Source: a bacterium (GTDB taxonomy: Bacteria; Bdellovibrionota; Bdellovibrionia; Bdellovibrionales; Bdellovibrionaceae). Taken from it: a stretch of DNA of 64,000 nt. A model generated the notes under the pieces. That model made no database searches. It had not been told where the DNA came from and was given only the letters and a program-made list of their open reading frames with translations. The DNA lies in assembly GCA_019752925.1 (NCBI GenBank), contig JAIELP010000001.1:62001-126000 (forward strand), given 5' to 3'. Both the position numbers and the translations under genes were made by a program. Within the stretch, counting starts at the first letter, position 1, and every line of letters begins with the position of its first letter. Shown here piece after piece: positions 51,409-62,772 of this stretch.

Positions 51409-53903
51409 GTGAAAAAATCTATAATTATTCCTATTTTAATACTGACCTCTGCAATTAGTATTGCTCAGGTTTTTATTCCTTTTTCATTTTGGAAGGGTCA
51501 GGATAGCGTTTTAACAATTAGCCCATCCACCACTCAATATATTAATCCGGGTGATCTTATTACTTTCACTGCTACGGGGGAAACCGGCATTTACAACTGG
51601 AGTATTAGCGGAGCTGGTACCGCTGATGGAGCTACTATTGATCCAACAGGTACTCCTTCTGATTATACAGGGCGCTTAACAAGCTATACGACTGACACAG
51701 TAACACTAACCTCCACAACTTCCCTTAATGTTGGTGTAACAACTTATGATCCCATGAGTATTAACCCAACAAGTTTAACATTAGCTACAAATGCTTCGCA
51801 GGATTTTTCGGTAGCGAATGGATTGTGCGTAACAACGCCGCCCACAGCCTGTACTGATGCTACGGCAACTTGGAGTGTGACCAGTGGTGGTGGTTCGGTG
51901 AGTGGTACAGGCGTTTTTACGGCGCCTGCAACAGCCGGCACCTCAGTTGTACAAGTGGCGGAGCTATTGGTAATACTTCTCAGGCCACCGTGACAGTTAC
52001 AAACACACTTACAATAACACCAGCAACATTAAAGCTTCCGGTGTTATCAACTGCAAACTATTCAGCTATTTTAGGTACTACACCGTATACGTATTCTGTA
52101 TTTTCCGGCGGAGGTTCAACAGGTTGCAACACCACTTTGAATGGTGCCATTACCAATGCAACTAACCCAATTACGGTGGCAAGTACGGCGGGTTGCCCAG
52201 ATAGAGGCGTAATATATATTGAAAGCGAACAGGTTTGTTTTTCCGGAAAAACAGCAACGACATTTACCGGTACTGCATTTGCGGGTACTACCGTTATACG
52301 AGGCTGTAATGGAACTACTGCAGCGGCTCATGCGAATGGTGTGGCTGTTAATCTCGCACGATCTGTTTATACGGCACCCAGCACAACAGGCTCAGCAACA
52401 GTACGTGTTACAGATAATTTAGGAGCCACCTCTGATTCTGCCGTAACAATTATCAAACCGGTAAGCTTAACCATGGGCCACTCATTTGTGTGTGCACTTT
52501 ATAACGAGGGTTCGGTTAAATGTTGGGGCGAAAATATTTATGGCCAGGCTGGCATTGGAACAGCAACTAACATAGGTGATTTAGGAACTGAGGTCGGCGG
52601 AGCCAATGCCTTTGTAAATTTGGGAACCGGCAGAACAGCAACAAAAATTGTATCGGGACAACAGCACGTCTGCGCATTTTTAGATAACACCACAGTTAAA
52701 TGTTGGGGGTACAATGCCTATGGTCAGTTAGGACAGGGTAATACATCCAATGTTGGAAATGTGTCTGCAAACGATGTGGCTAACTTATCTCCTATTAATT
52801 TCGGTGCAAAAACACCAAGTGACATTTGGGCCTTTGGTTACCAAACCTGCGTTCGTTATACTGATAATACAGCAGTGTGCTGGGGGCTTAACACTCGCGG
52901 ACAATCCGGGCAGGGAAGTTTAACTAATATAACTTCTCCACCTGCAACAGCATTAAATTTTGGTTCTTCTAGATATCCAACTAAAATGGTAGGAACAGCT
53001 AGTGCGACTTGTGCCTTGCTAAATGATAGCTCAGTCCAATGCTGGGGAGAAAATTCAACCAACGGACAACTAGGTAATGGAACTAACACCGATTTAACGG
53101 CGCCATCGGGCACATCTATAAATTTAGGAGTGGGCAGAACAGCTGTAGATTTGGCTGGTTCCGCTTCCAGCGGTACGAGTACCACTACAGAGGGGCATTT
53201 TTGCGCGGCTTTAGATGACGGGACCGTAAAATGTTGGGGCATTGGAAATCGTGGACAGGTTGGCGATAATTTAGCGAATACAAATAATAATACGCCGGTT
53301 GTTACGGGTACTATTGGATTTAATGTGAGCAAAATACATACCGGCCGCGAATACTCATGCGCGGAAACAAGCACTGGATATTTTAAATGTTGGGGACGCA
53401 ATACGCGTGGACAGCACTTAATGGGTAATACTACGCAACGTGATACGCCCAATTATTGTAGAACCACGCTTACCGGTGCACACACAGCAGTTGTAACCAC
53501 CATAACAGTTGGTGCAACTACTAGTTGTCCGAGTACAAATGGTAAAATTTTAATTGGTACAGAAATCATTTGTTATACAGGTTTAACAGGAACCACATTT
53601 ACGGGAGCTACTCGTGGTTGTGACGGGACCACCGCTGCCGCCTACGGTGGAGGTAATGGGGTTGTTGGAGTAATGAATTTTGGTACTGGCGTGCTCAAGT
53701 CTGTATTTGATATTGCTGGCAGTCGTTCAGGTTGTATAATTTCAAGCTCAGATCGTATTAAGTGTTGGGGTAATAGTTTGAACGCAGCAGGTAATGCCAT
53801 TTCAGGTTTATTTTTGTATTTTACTACATCAACAGCTACAAGTATTTACATTGGAGATTCAACGGCTGAGTTGGGTGATGGCTTGCCCTTCTTAAACCAC
53901 TAA
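51409..53903 (+). pseudogene. RCC1-repeat surface protein split by a frameshift
   Basis: Two overlapping frames form one gene. The first, from GTG 51409, has a signal segment and Ig-like beta domains, and ends at 51993 after reading out of frame. The second carries on as GGAIGNTSQATVTVTN from about 51951 to 53903, with the same domain style. One base appears missing near 51957. The second part has seven RCC1-type blades each with a CWG motif (VKCWGENIYGQ, VKCWGYNAYGQ, AVCWGLNTRGQ, VQCWGENS, VKCWGIGNRGQ, FKCWGRNTRGQ, IKCWGNS). Such proteins are secreted adhesins or binding platforms. Could be a sequencing error. Confidence 0.7.
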
Positions 53904-53909
53904 TAAAAT

Positions 53910-54365
53910 ATGCATATAATTAAATTACATATATTTTCTAGTTTAATTTTTTTCGTACTTCAACCGGCCTTGCTAATTTTGTTATTAATAGCTCTTTTCA
54001 AAAAAAACGAACAGATGGCGAAAATCATTCTAGGAACAAATTTATTTTTGTACGCCGTACTTTTTTTAAGTTATTTTACCGGCGAGGCAACTAAGAATAT
54101 GATTTCAAACTTTCCTGCAGTTACGGATGAAGTGTTAGATCCTCACGAAAATGCAGCCCGTATTTTGTTTTATTTAAGTATTGCGGCCACCCTGTTAACT
54201 GCCGCTGCATTTAAATTTTTTAACAAAAAGATTTTCATAAAAATATTTTGTGGTTTACTTGTGTGTTTAACTGTTTATCAAGTGCACGTGTCGATTTTGG
54301 GTTTAAAAATCCGCCACACAGAAATTCGCAATCAAGTGCAGCATTTTAACATGGACGAAGATTAA
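53910..54365 (+). CDS. Small membrane protein
   Basis: 151 residues with four membrane segments (FFVLQPALLILLLIALF; LFLYAVLFLSYFTGEA; ILFYLSIAATLLTAAAF; IFCGLLVCLTVYQVHVS). DPHENAAR in the loop resembles DUF2231-type proteins, which bind haem in some cases, but I am not certain. It starts 6 bp after the RCC1-repeat gene. Confidence 0.6.
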   Translation: MHIIKLHIFSSLIFFVLQPALLILLLIALFKKNEQMAKIILGTNLFLYAVLFLSYFTGEATKNMISNFPAVTDEVLDPHENAARILFYLSIAATLLTAAAFKFFNKKIFIKIFCGLLVCLTVYQVHVSILGLKIRHTEIRNQVQHFNMDED

Positions 54366-54434
54366 TCTTGCACGTTCAAGTAATGATCTAAAGTTTTTGT
54401 ACTCATTTTGATGCAATGACGTTAGTATCAAGCC

Positions 54435-55130
54435 ATGGATTTTGAAAATACAGTTCGCAAAAGAAGAAGCATACGTAAATTTACCGATCAAATATTTCCC
54501 GAAGAACAATTGATGAAAGCTTTTGAGTTGGCAGTGTTAGCGCCTAATTCATCTAACATTCAAACTTGGGATTTTCATTGGGTTAAGTCCCCGGAAAAAA
54601 AGGCTAAGTTGGTGGAAGCTTGCTTAAGCCAGTCTGCAGCCCGCACGGCGTCTCACCTAATTGTAGCCACCGCAGATTCTAGTAATTGGAAACGTTCACA
54701 AAATCCTCTTATACAATGGGTGCGTTCCGTCAGTGCACCCAAGCAAGTCATAGCTTACTATGAAAAAGTAGTTCCATTTTCCTACCGCAGTGGATTTTTT
54801 AATTTATTGGCACCATTTAAGTGGATTATATTTAACTCAGTAGGTTTATTTAGGCCCATGATGCGTAAGCCGGTAACGGCCCGTGATATACAAGAAGTCG
54901 CCATTAAATCTTGTGCTCTCGCCTGCGAAAATTTTGTGTTGTCGATCACATCACTAGGCGGTGCTACCTGTATGATGGAAGGCTTTGACGAAGTCAGAGT
55001 TAAGCGTTTACTAAAATTAGGTAGATCATCAAGGGTCGTTATGGTGATAGCCGTGGGATACGAAGGCGAACGCGGAACATGGGGCCCACAATTCAGGCTC
55101 CCATTAAATGAAGTCGTACATCAACACTAA
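54435..55130 (+). CDS. Nitroreductase-family flavoprotein
   Basis: 231 residues. RKRRSIRKFTDQ is the FMN-binding start of the family, followed by APNSSNIQTWDFHWV, and SLGGATCMMEGFDE with VIAVGYEGE at the end. It would reduce nitro-compounds or quinones with NAD(P)H. There is an insert (about 85-155) relative to the compact family. Start ATG 54435 is well placed. Confidence 0.8.
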   Translation: MDFENTVRKRRSIRKFTDQIFPEEQLMKAFELAVLAPNSSNIQTWDFHWVKSPEKKAKLVEACLSQSAARTASHLIVATADSSNWKRSQNPLIQWVRSVSAPKQVIAYYEKVVPFSYRSGFFNLLAPFKWIIFNSVGLFRPMMRKPVTARDIQEVAIKSCALACENFVLSITSLGGATCMMEGFDEVRVKRLLKLGRSSRVVMVIAVGYEGERGTWGPQFRLPLNEVVHQH

Positions 55131-55133
55131 AAA

Positions 55134-56093
55134 TTAATCTTGAACGCAGTAGTATAGAAACTCAGTGGTATTAACTTCCCGAGGTTCTCTTACCGGAGTT
55201 GGGTTGCGAAGCATAGGTGCAAATACTTTTCCTGAAGGTAAAGCCCAAATCTGATCGTTAAGGCTTACGCCGCCTGACCAATCGCCATAGGTATTTAAAA
55301 TTTCAAGTTCAAACTCGTTAGGCAAACGTGCATCTAAAGTTTCGCAGGCTTGTTTTGCGATTATTGTTGAAGGTGCACGATCTACAGAGCCGTTCATGCC
55401 GCCAACAAGTTTTAACATTTTCTTTCCAACTTTGATTGTTGATGGAAATTGTGTACGTTGAAATTCTTCAAACATCTTAGAAGCGATTTGGCTCATGACC
55501 ACACTGGGTTGACCTTGACCCATATATGATTTTTGAACACCATCACGGCCCACTAAGTGAATTGTAACCTGAATATCGCCGGCGCAGTTAGGTGCAAATG
55601 CATAAGTGCCGTAAGCTATGAAATCCAATTTACTAACCAGATTGGCATCGAGGTAACCATCGCGCTGCCCTTGGCTAGCTGCTCTTACAATACTTAAAAC
55701 ATCGTTAACCTGGTTGAAACTGATTTTTTGAACACGTGGACGTAAGTTGCGGTAGTAATCGCTGATGTAAGCTTTAAGAGTCGACTCTAAAGTAACATCC
55801 ATGTACTGGTGTTGAGTTGCGAGAGCCAGATTCAGATCGTACATTTGGTTGAATGTGGTTAGTAATGACAGCGCCTCTTTGCCTTTAGCTCCGGCCTGCA
55901 TAAGTTCGGAAGCGGACTTAACCATTTTTGCCATGTATTCGCTGCGGGTTTGTCCGTAGGCATCTTTGTAGCGGCATAAATCAGCGCCTCGTACAAAAGG
56001 AATGGTTGGCCAAATGTTAACGCGTTCTACGGCTGTTGCTGTTGCAGGTAAAGCAGCAGCAAACAATAAAATGATTTTTTGAATGGAGCGCAT
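55134..56093 (-). CDS. Exported protein of unknown function
   Basis: 319 residues with a signal peptide (IILLFAAALPATATAV). The body is mixed alpha/beta; the C-terminal 60 residues (ARLPNEFELEILNTYGDWSG, CVQD at the end) have a faint resemblance to formylglycine-generating-enzyme-like (sulfatase-modifying) folds, but the match is weak. AAAGGA precedes ATG. Confidence 0.6.
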   Translation of the reverse strand: MRSIQKIILLFAAALPATATAVERVNIWPTIPFVRGADLCRYKDAYGQTRSEYMAKMVKSASELMQAGAKGKEALSLLTTFNQMYDLNLALATQHQYMDVTLESTLKAYISDYYRNLRPRVQKISFNQVNDVLSIVRAASQGQRDGYLDANLVSKLDFIAYGTYAFAPNCAGDIQVTIHLVGRDGVQKSYMGQGQPSVVMSQIASKMFEEFQRTQFPSTIKVGKKMLKLVGGMNGSVDRAPSTIIAKQACETLDARLPNEFELEILNTYGDWSGGVSLNDQIWALPSGKVFAPMLRNPTPVREPREVNTTEFLYYCVQD

Positions 56094-56313
56094 AGGAAAT
56101 CCTTTTGTATTTTAGATGAGCCATAGCAAGGCCTATTCCTGTTTTAAAGCATTTAGTAGGAGTTAATAATTTTTTGCATGTAATAAAGTCGGGGTCGTTC
56201 AATAAATAGACACTTTTGATCACACCAACCCATGACGACATAGCTAAAATCTATAATTCGGTGAACATTGAAAAATTTGGGACTATTCTGAATACATACA
56301 ACGGAGGTTGGTA

Positions 56314-56784
56314 ATGAAAAAAATGGATATTGGTATTTCAGATGCAAACCGCAAAGAAGTGGCTCACGGCTTATCAAAACTTTTAGCTGATACGTACACG
56401 CTTTATTTAAAAACTCATAATTTTCATTGGAATGTGGAAGGTCCGATGTTTCAAACTTTACACGTTATGTTTATGGGTCAGTACACCGAAATGTGGAACG
56501 CTTTAGACATTATTGCGGAAAGAATACGTGCATTAGGTCACTACGCTCCGGGTACTTATTCGGAATTTATTAAACTGAGCTCAATTAAAGAATCTAAGGC
56601 CGTACCTAAAGCTAACAAAATGATTGAAGAACTAATTGAAGGCAATGAGGCCGTTATTAAAACAGCCCGCAGTATTTTTGATTCTGCTGAAAAAGCCAAA
56701 GACCAAACCACAATGGATGTATTAACTCAGCGTTTAGATATTCACGAAAAAACAGCTTGGATGTTAAGGAGTTTATTAAAATGA
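56314..56784 (+). CDS. dps: Dps-family DNA-protection ferritin
   Basis: 156 residues from ATG 56314 with ACGGAGG upstream. LLADTYTLYLKTHNFHWNVE and YTEMWNALDIIAERIRALG contain the ferroxidase His/Asp/Glu of the Dps interface; GHYAPGTYSEF is also typical. It protects DNA and stores iron under stress. The stop codon overlaps the pirin start (ATGA), so they are co-translated. Confidence 0.9.
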   Translation: MKKMDIGISDANRKEVAHGLSKLLADTYTLYLKTHNFHWNVEGPMFQTLHVMFMGQYTEMWNALDIIAERIRALGHYAPGTYSEFIKLSSIKESKAVPKANKMIEELIEGNEAVIKTARSIFDSAEKAKDQTTMDVLTQRLDIHEKTAWMLRSLLK

Positions 56785-57482
56785 TTAAGATCAGAAAATC
56801 TAGCGAGCGCGGTTATGCCAATCACGGTTGGCTTGAAGCGCGCCATACATTTTCATTTGCCGATTACCGTGACCCAGCCCATATGGGATTTTCGGTTTTG
56901 CGCGTAATTAATGAAGACCGTGTTGCTGGCGGAGCGGGATTTCCCACTCACGGCCACCAGAATATGGAAATTATCACCTACATTATTGAAGGTGCTTTAG
57001 AACATAAAGACAGCATGGGTAATACTGCAGTTATTAAGCCAGGCGAAGTGCAGCGCATGAGTGCCGGAACCGGTGTAAGACATTCTGAATTTAATAATTC
57101 AAAAGAAAACAAAACACACTTGTTACAAATTTGGATTATGCCGGATAAAAATGGTTATCCACCAAGTTATGAACAAAAAGATTTTAAAGAAAAACTTTCA
57201 AGTAACGAACTTTGCTTAGTAGCTTCTAATCATGGCCGCGATGGATCTGTGAGTTTAAGTCAAGATGTGGATATGTACGCTTTAAAATCGGCTACAGCGG
57301 GCGAAAGAATTCTTAACTCAGAGGCCGGTCGCTTTTATTGGTTGCAAGTTGTAAGCGGTGTGGTGAAGTTTAATGACGTAACAGTGGCCACCGGCGATGG
57401 TTTAAGTGCAAGCATGGAAACGCGTATTCACTTAAAGTGGCAGGCGGGTACGGAATTTATTTTATTTGATCTACCTAATTAA
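56781..57482 (+). CDS. Pirin family protein
   Basis: 233 residues from ATG 56781 (AAGGAG upstream). Bicupin with the pirin signature: RHTFSFADYRDPAHMGF, GFPTHGHQNMEIITY and AGTGVRHSEFN supply metal-binding His and Glu (HGH...E...H). The C-terminal cupin is present. Pirins act as quercetinases or stress regulators. Overlaps dps by 4 bp, suggesting an oxidative-stress unit. Confidence 0.88.
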   Translation: MIKIRKSSERGYANHGWLEARHTFSFADYRDPAHMGFSVLRVINEDRVAGGAGFPTHGHQNMEIITYIIEGALEHKDSMGNTAVIKPGEVQRMSAGTGVRHSEFNNSKENKTHLLQIWIMPDKNGYPPSYEQKDFKEKLSSNELCLVASNHGRDGSVSLSQDVDMYALKSATAGERILNSEAGRFYWLQVVSGVVKFNDVTVATGDGLSASMETRIHLKWQAGTEFILFDLPN

Positions 57483-57500
57483 AGACCTCAGAAAATAAAA

Positions 57501-57536
57501 AACCCGCATCAGTTTCCCGATGCGGGTTTTGTTTTT
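57501..57536. terminator. Strong Rho-independent terminator, both directions
   Basis: AACCCGCATC (57501-57510), 8-nt loop, GATGCGGGTT (57519-57528), then a T-rich run; an A-rich stretch before the stem serves the opposite strand. It separates the convergent pirin and protease genes. Confidence 0.9.
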
Positions 57537-57551
57537 TAATAACTGATCAAA

Positions 57552-58355
57552 CTATTGAGTTTGTTGAGCGATCCAGTCAACCATTACGTTAACTTTAGAG
57601 TACACGCCGAATTTATTCGGACGAGCGCAACCTTCGCCCCAGCTCACAACACCTACTAATAAGTAGTCGCCGCTAGTTTGTTTTACGAATAAAGGACCGC
57701 CAGAGTCGCCTTGGCAAGAATCTTTACCACCTTGAGGTAAGCCGGCACACATCATACGATCTGTGATATCGCCATTGTAAGCTGTAGCCGCGTTACATTC
57801 TTTAGTAGAAACTAAAGGAACTTCAACTTTATTTAATAAGTTAGGTAAAGTGTAAGAACCCTCTGAAGTTGTACCCCAACCAGATGTCCAAACATTTACT
57901 GGATCGCGACCGATTTCTGGGATTACGATTTCAGTTGTATTTAATTCGATAGTTCTGAATTTAGAATCACCGTTCAACTGGATTACAGCGTAGTCGTAAT
58001 CTAAAGTGCTTCTGTTATATAAAGGATGTGGAACAACTTTTACAGATGTAAATGTTTCAGTTCCAACTTTATTTTTTTGATCATGTAAACCAACAACGAT
58101 CTTGTTTGCTTTATTCCAGCCGGCTACACAGTGAGCAGCTGTTAAAACCCAATTTTTCTTAATTAAAGAACCACCGCAAAAATGTGAACCAGAAGAACTC
58201 TGTAAAGAAATCTGGAAAGGAAACTCTCCCTTTTCAGCAACAACGCCACCTACGATAAGTGGTTTGAACTCAGAACCTTTAGTTGCGATTTGTGCTGCTT
58301 GAGCACCGATTGATAATGTTGCAGTGATAATTACTGCGAGTAGTTTTGAAGACAT
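57552..58355 (-). CDS. Secreted trypsin-like serine protease (S1)
   Basis: 267 residues. A signal peptide and pro-segment are followed by activation site IVGG, then VLTAAHC (His), DYDYAVIQL (Asp) and KDSCQGDSGGP (Ser). The Asp six residues before the serine predicts cleavage after Lys/Arg. Six conserved cysteines fit three disulfides. Close to animal-type trypsins, as in several Bdellovibrio and Vibrio proteases. Confidence 0.93.
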   Translation of the reverse strand: MSSKLLAVIITATLSIGAQAAQIATKGSEFKPLIVGGVVAEKGEFPFQISLQSSSGSHFCGGSLIKKNWVLTAAHCVAGWNKANKIVVGLHDQKNKVGTETFTSVKVVPHPLYNRSTLDYDYAVIQLNGDSKFRTIELNTTEIVIPEIGRDPVNVWTSGWGTTSEGSYTLPNLLNKVEVPLVSTKECNAATAYNGDITDRMMCAGLPQGGKDSCQGDSGGPLFVKQTSGDYLLVGVVSWGEGCARPNKFGVYSKVNVMVDWIAQQTQ

Positions 58356-58491
58356 CCTTTTCCCCCTCTTGAAAAATTTGTTGTCCTCGAATATTACAGA
58401 CCAGAAACTCGGACTTGTTGATCAATCATTAGGCTAGTATGTAAAATCTCGACTACAAGCGGGGTGAAATATAGACTATAGTCTGGTCCAT

Positions 58492-58798
58492 ATGATTATT
58501 CGTTATACAAACCAATACGAAGGTCGGGCGGATGAAATAACCGCGTTATTACATCAATCCTACGCGCCCTTAGCCGAAAAAGGAATGCGCTATCTAGCCT
58601 CTCACCAAAACTCCGAAAAAACTTTAGAGCGACTAAGGGAGGGTGAGTCCTATCTATACGTATTGGACGAAAAAATCGTCGGCACTATTACGTTACGCTC
58701 GCATGTATGAAAAAAGAAACTATCGATTTGTTCAAAATGCTGAGTGGAGTATAACTAATTACCTGAGCGTTGTGATGAGTAAAAGTCTAATCATCTAG
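58492..58798 (+). pseudogene. GNAT acetyltransferase with an internal deletion
   Basis: The first 72 residues (MIIRYTNQYEGRADEITALL to VGTITLR) match the N-terminal half of a GNAT enzyme and then run into TGA at about 58710. Immediately after, in another frame, MYEKRNYRFVQNAEWSI and NYLSVVMSKSL, ending with TAG at 58798, match the C-terminus of the same family. The central acetyl-CoA-binding motif is missing, so an internal deletion with frame change joined the two ends. Confidence 0.65.
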
Positions 58799-58934
58799 AG
58801 TTAATATTCAAAACCAAATTGTCGTCACTTGTGTCTCACTATTAGACAGATACTCTGCTTTATAAGCAATATACGTGTTTTAAGCTTGGTTTGTTATTTG
58901 TAACATAGCCCCTCGTTAAGGAAGAAGGCTCACG

Positions 58935-59462
58935 ATGTTGCACGTAGTTTCCTACAGAGCGTTGATTATATTTTCAGTGGCGCTAAGTTGTATAGCTCCC
59001 GAGCTTTCTTTTGCTGACACCTCAGCTTTTCCCCCACAGCAGCACGTGAGTACCGGGGTGCAAAGTTTCAGAGAGTGGAAAAGTGCAAAAGTTCAAGATG
59101 CACAACTTAGAGTAAAATTTCTTAAGCAAAAAATTAAGCCTGAAGCTTCAACAGCAATGGGCACACAAGATCCAAACTTAGCCATGAAATCTGTAACTTC
59201 TGAAGCCGGCCTAAGCCGTGAATTAAACGACCAACTTGAGCGCGAAATTCTAAATTTATCTCTGACTCAGGATCTGACGATGTCGGATTACTTTGTAGGT
59301 TACCTCACAAAGCAGGCATCCTTAGATCTGGCTATACGTGATTTATCGACCCGTCTTACTCCTGAAGAAGTCGCTGAATTGATGTCGGCTTATGCTCAGA
59401 ATTTTTTCCAAACCAAGCCCTCTACCGTAAAAGTAGCTCCTAGAGCCGATTCCGGCCAATAA
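58935..59462 (+). CDS. Exported protein of unknown function
   Basis: 175 residues with a signal peptide (IIFSVALSCIAPELSFAD). The mature part is helical and charged (REWKSAKVQDAQLRVKFLKQ; LTMSDYFVGYLTKQASLDL), ending in a disordered tail. AAGGAAGAAGG lies upstream. It has no recognised domain; it precedes groES by 185 bp. Confidence 0.6.
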   Translation: MLHVVSYRALIIFSVALSCIAPELSFADTSAFPPQQHVSTGVQSFREWKSAKVQDAQLRVKFLKQKIKPEASTAMGTQDPNLAMKSVTSEAGLSRELNDQLEREILNLSLTQDLTMSDYFVGYLTKQASLDLAIRDLSTRLTPEEVAELMSAYAQNFFQTKPSTVKVAPRADSGQ

Positions 59463-59549
59463 TTTAAGCAAATTTAATGCATTTTAGAGGGAAAAGCGGG
59501 CTTTTTGCTATGCCTTTTTATTGCGCAAAACTATATCCGGAATAGGACC

Positions 59550-59578
59550 TTGACACCTTTCCTATGGGCCTCATATTA
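59550..59578 (+). promoter_or_regulatory. groES-groEL promoter
   Basis: TTGACA (59550-59555), 17 bp, ATATTA (59573-59578). The same stretch can be read as a heat-shock (sigma-32-like) site, CTTGACA with CCTCATATTA. No CIRCE inverted repeat is visible before groES. Confidence 0.5.
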
Positions 59579-59647
59579 CCTAAGCAACGAATTATTAATT
59601 AACCGGTGTTTCACTCTGAAATACCGCACTTTTATGGGGGTCATTTT

Positions 59648-59956
59648 ATGGCAAAAACAGATTTAGGCGTTCGTCCTTTACACGATAGAATTTTAGTTCG
59701 TCAAATGGCAGAACAAGAAAAAACAGCTGGTGGATTATTTATTCCAGATACAGCTAAAGAAAAACCACAACGCGGTGAAGTTGTTGCTGTTGGTGGTGGT
59801 CGCGTAACTGAAGACGGTAAAGTTTTACCTCTTGAAGTTAAAGTTGGAGATAAAATTCTTTTCCGTAAATTTGCAGGCTCTGGTTCAGAAATCAAATTAC
59901 AAGGCGAAGATTTCTTAATGATGACTGAGCACGACGTTTTAGCAATTATTCAATAG
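59648..59956 (+). CDS. groES: Co-chaperonin GroES
   Basis: 102 residues from ATG 59648. [13 protein letters not shown], the mobile loop [37 protein letters not shown] and [14 protein letters not shown] are all typical. It caps the GroEL ring. groEL follows after 36 bp. GGGGGTCATTTT upstream provides the ribosome site. Confidence 0.97.
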   Translation: MAKTDLGVRPLHDRILVRQMAEQEKTAGGLFIPDTAKEKPQRGEVVAVGGGRVTEDGKVLPLEVKVGDKILFRKFAGSGSEIKLQGEDFLMMTEHDVLAIIQ

Positions 59957-59980
59957 TTTTTTTAAATAATAAGTTCTTAA

Positions 59981-61639
<1,659 letters not shown>

Positions 61640-61733
61640 TCGCGAGCAGAGCTCGCAGGATGTGAGCGCCATCGGCGCGACACTAGACTGCGAGAACTGT
61701 CGCCCATCGTGTTCATAAAGCTCAAAGCTTTCG

Positions 61734-61766
61734 AAAAGCCTCGGTTGTACCGGGGCTTTTTTTATT
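61734..61766 (+). terminator. Rho-independent terminator after groEL
   Basis: AAAGCCTCGG (61735-61744), TTGTA loop, CCGGGGCTTT, then a T run. The A-rich left side could also serve the convergent gene ending at 61767. Confidence 0.85.
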
Positions 61767-62708
61767 TTATTGATCTATAAATTGCTCAATTTTTTTCAAG
61801 AGATCCTGATAATAAGGATTAGTCCACTCTTTCGGTGAACCCGGCTCCACATCCAATTCAGAGCGTTGAATGTTGTCGTGCTGAATGCCACTTTTTTTAG
61901 GGTAGGTGATAAGTCTGAAAATGTGTGGATTTGATTTATACAAATTTAATACTTCGTCATGGCGAATAGTTGAATCGTTTTCAGTTGAAACCAGCATTAC
62001 TGGCGTTTGTATGCGTGTGTATGTTAATATTCTTGAGTTGTCATCGGTACCAAATATATTTTCAATTAGCTTCTGCACATAAACTCCAGCTATGGCCGGG
62101 CGTACTTGTAAATCATATTCAGATTCTGCAGCGTCAGGTGGTACTGTGTTTTGGTTCAGTCTCAGTTTAGAACCTATTTTAGAAACCCAGATCACGCTAT
62201 TCTGTAACTTAATCGCCGGCGAAAATAAAATAACATGGCTGATATTAAATGGAGTGGCTGAAACAATCTGGTTTAAAGCTAAAAGCGCACCTGTCGAATG
62301 CCCGATCAAAATCATTTTGTCGCCAAGCTCCTGTGCTAAATTTAAAATTTCTGTAACTTGGCTTTTCCAGATTTGATGAGAGGTTTTATAAAAAGCATTT
62401 TGATCTTTGCGCCAGTGCCCAGATAATAGTGGAGCTACCACATTACAGCCACGCGCGTAAAAAAAGTTAATTAAGCCCTGCATATCTTTAGGTGATTGAA
62501 ATAAGCCATGTAATACAACAGCCACGCATTCTTGTTTTTCACTATAAAGCTTAAGCTGCATATTTCTGCTGGCTACTAGAAGCGAGGGTTCAATACTTTT
62601 TTGCATTGTCTCAAGTTGAGACTTGGCCGCCAAAAATTGTTGATCAGCTGAGGCCGAGCATAGGGTCAAAAGTGCGTATAAGCTTGTCAGTAGCGTTAAA
62701 ACTCTCAT
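61767..62708 (-). CDS. Exported alpha/beta hydrolase, lipase-like
   Basis: 313 residues from ATG 62708. A signal peptide (TLLTSLYALLTLCSAS) is followed by VVLHGLFQSPKDM (oxyanion strand), ILIGHSTGALLAL (GxSxG nucleophile), MLVSTENDSTI (Asp region) and a C-terminal His (KKSGIQHDNI). It resembles bacterial carboxylesterases/lipases. Substrate unknown. Confidence 0.78.
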   Translation of the reverse strand: MRVLTLLTSLYALLTLCSASADQQFLAAKSQLETMQKSIEPSLLVASRNMQLKLYSEKQECVAVVLHGLFQSPKDMQGLINFFYARGCNVVAPLLSGHWRKDQNAFYKTSHQIWKSQVTEILNLAQELGDKMILIGHSTGALLALNQIVSATPFNISHVILFSPAIKLQNSVIWVSKIGSKLRLNQNTVPPDAAESEYDLQVRPAIAGVYVQKLIENIFGTDDNSRILTYTRIQTPVMLVSTENDSTIRHDEVLNLYKSNPHIFRLITYPKKSGIQHDNIQRSELDVEPGSPKEWTNPYYQDLLKKIEQFIDQ

Positions 62709-62772
62709 GCTTTTATACAACAGCAAACAGGAAGCCAAACGTCGAGATTAGGCTTCAGAAATTTTAGTGTTT

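Noticed and set aside
59463-59647. CIRCE operator before groES
   Set aside because: No TTAGCACTC-N9-GAGTGCTAA-like repeat is visible; only a vegetative or heat-shock type promoter can be read.
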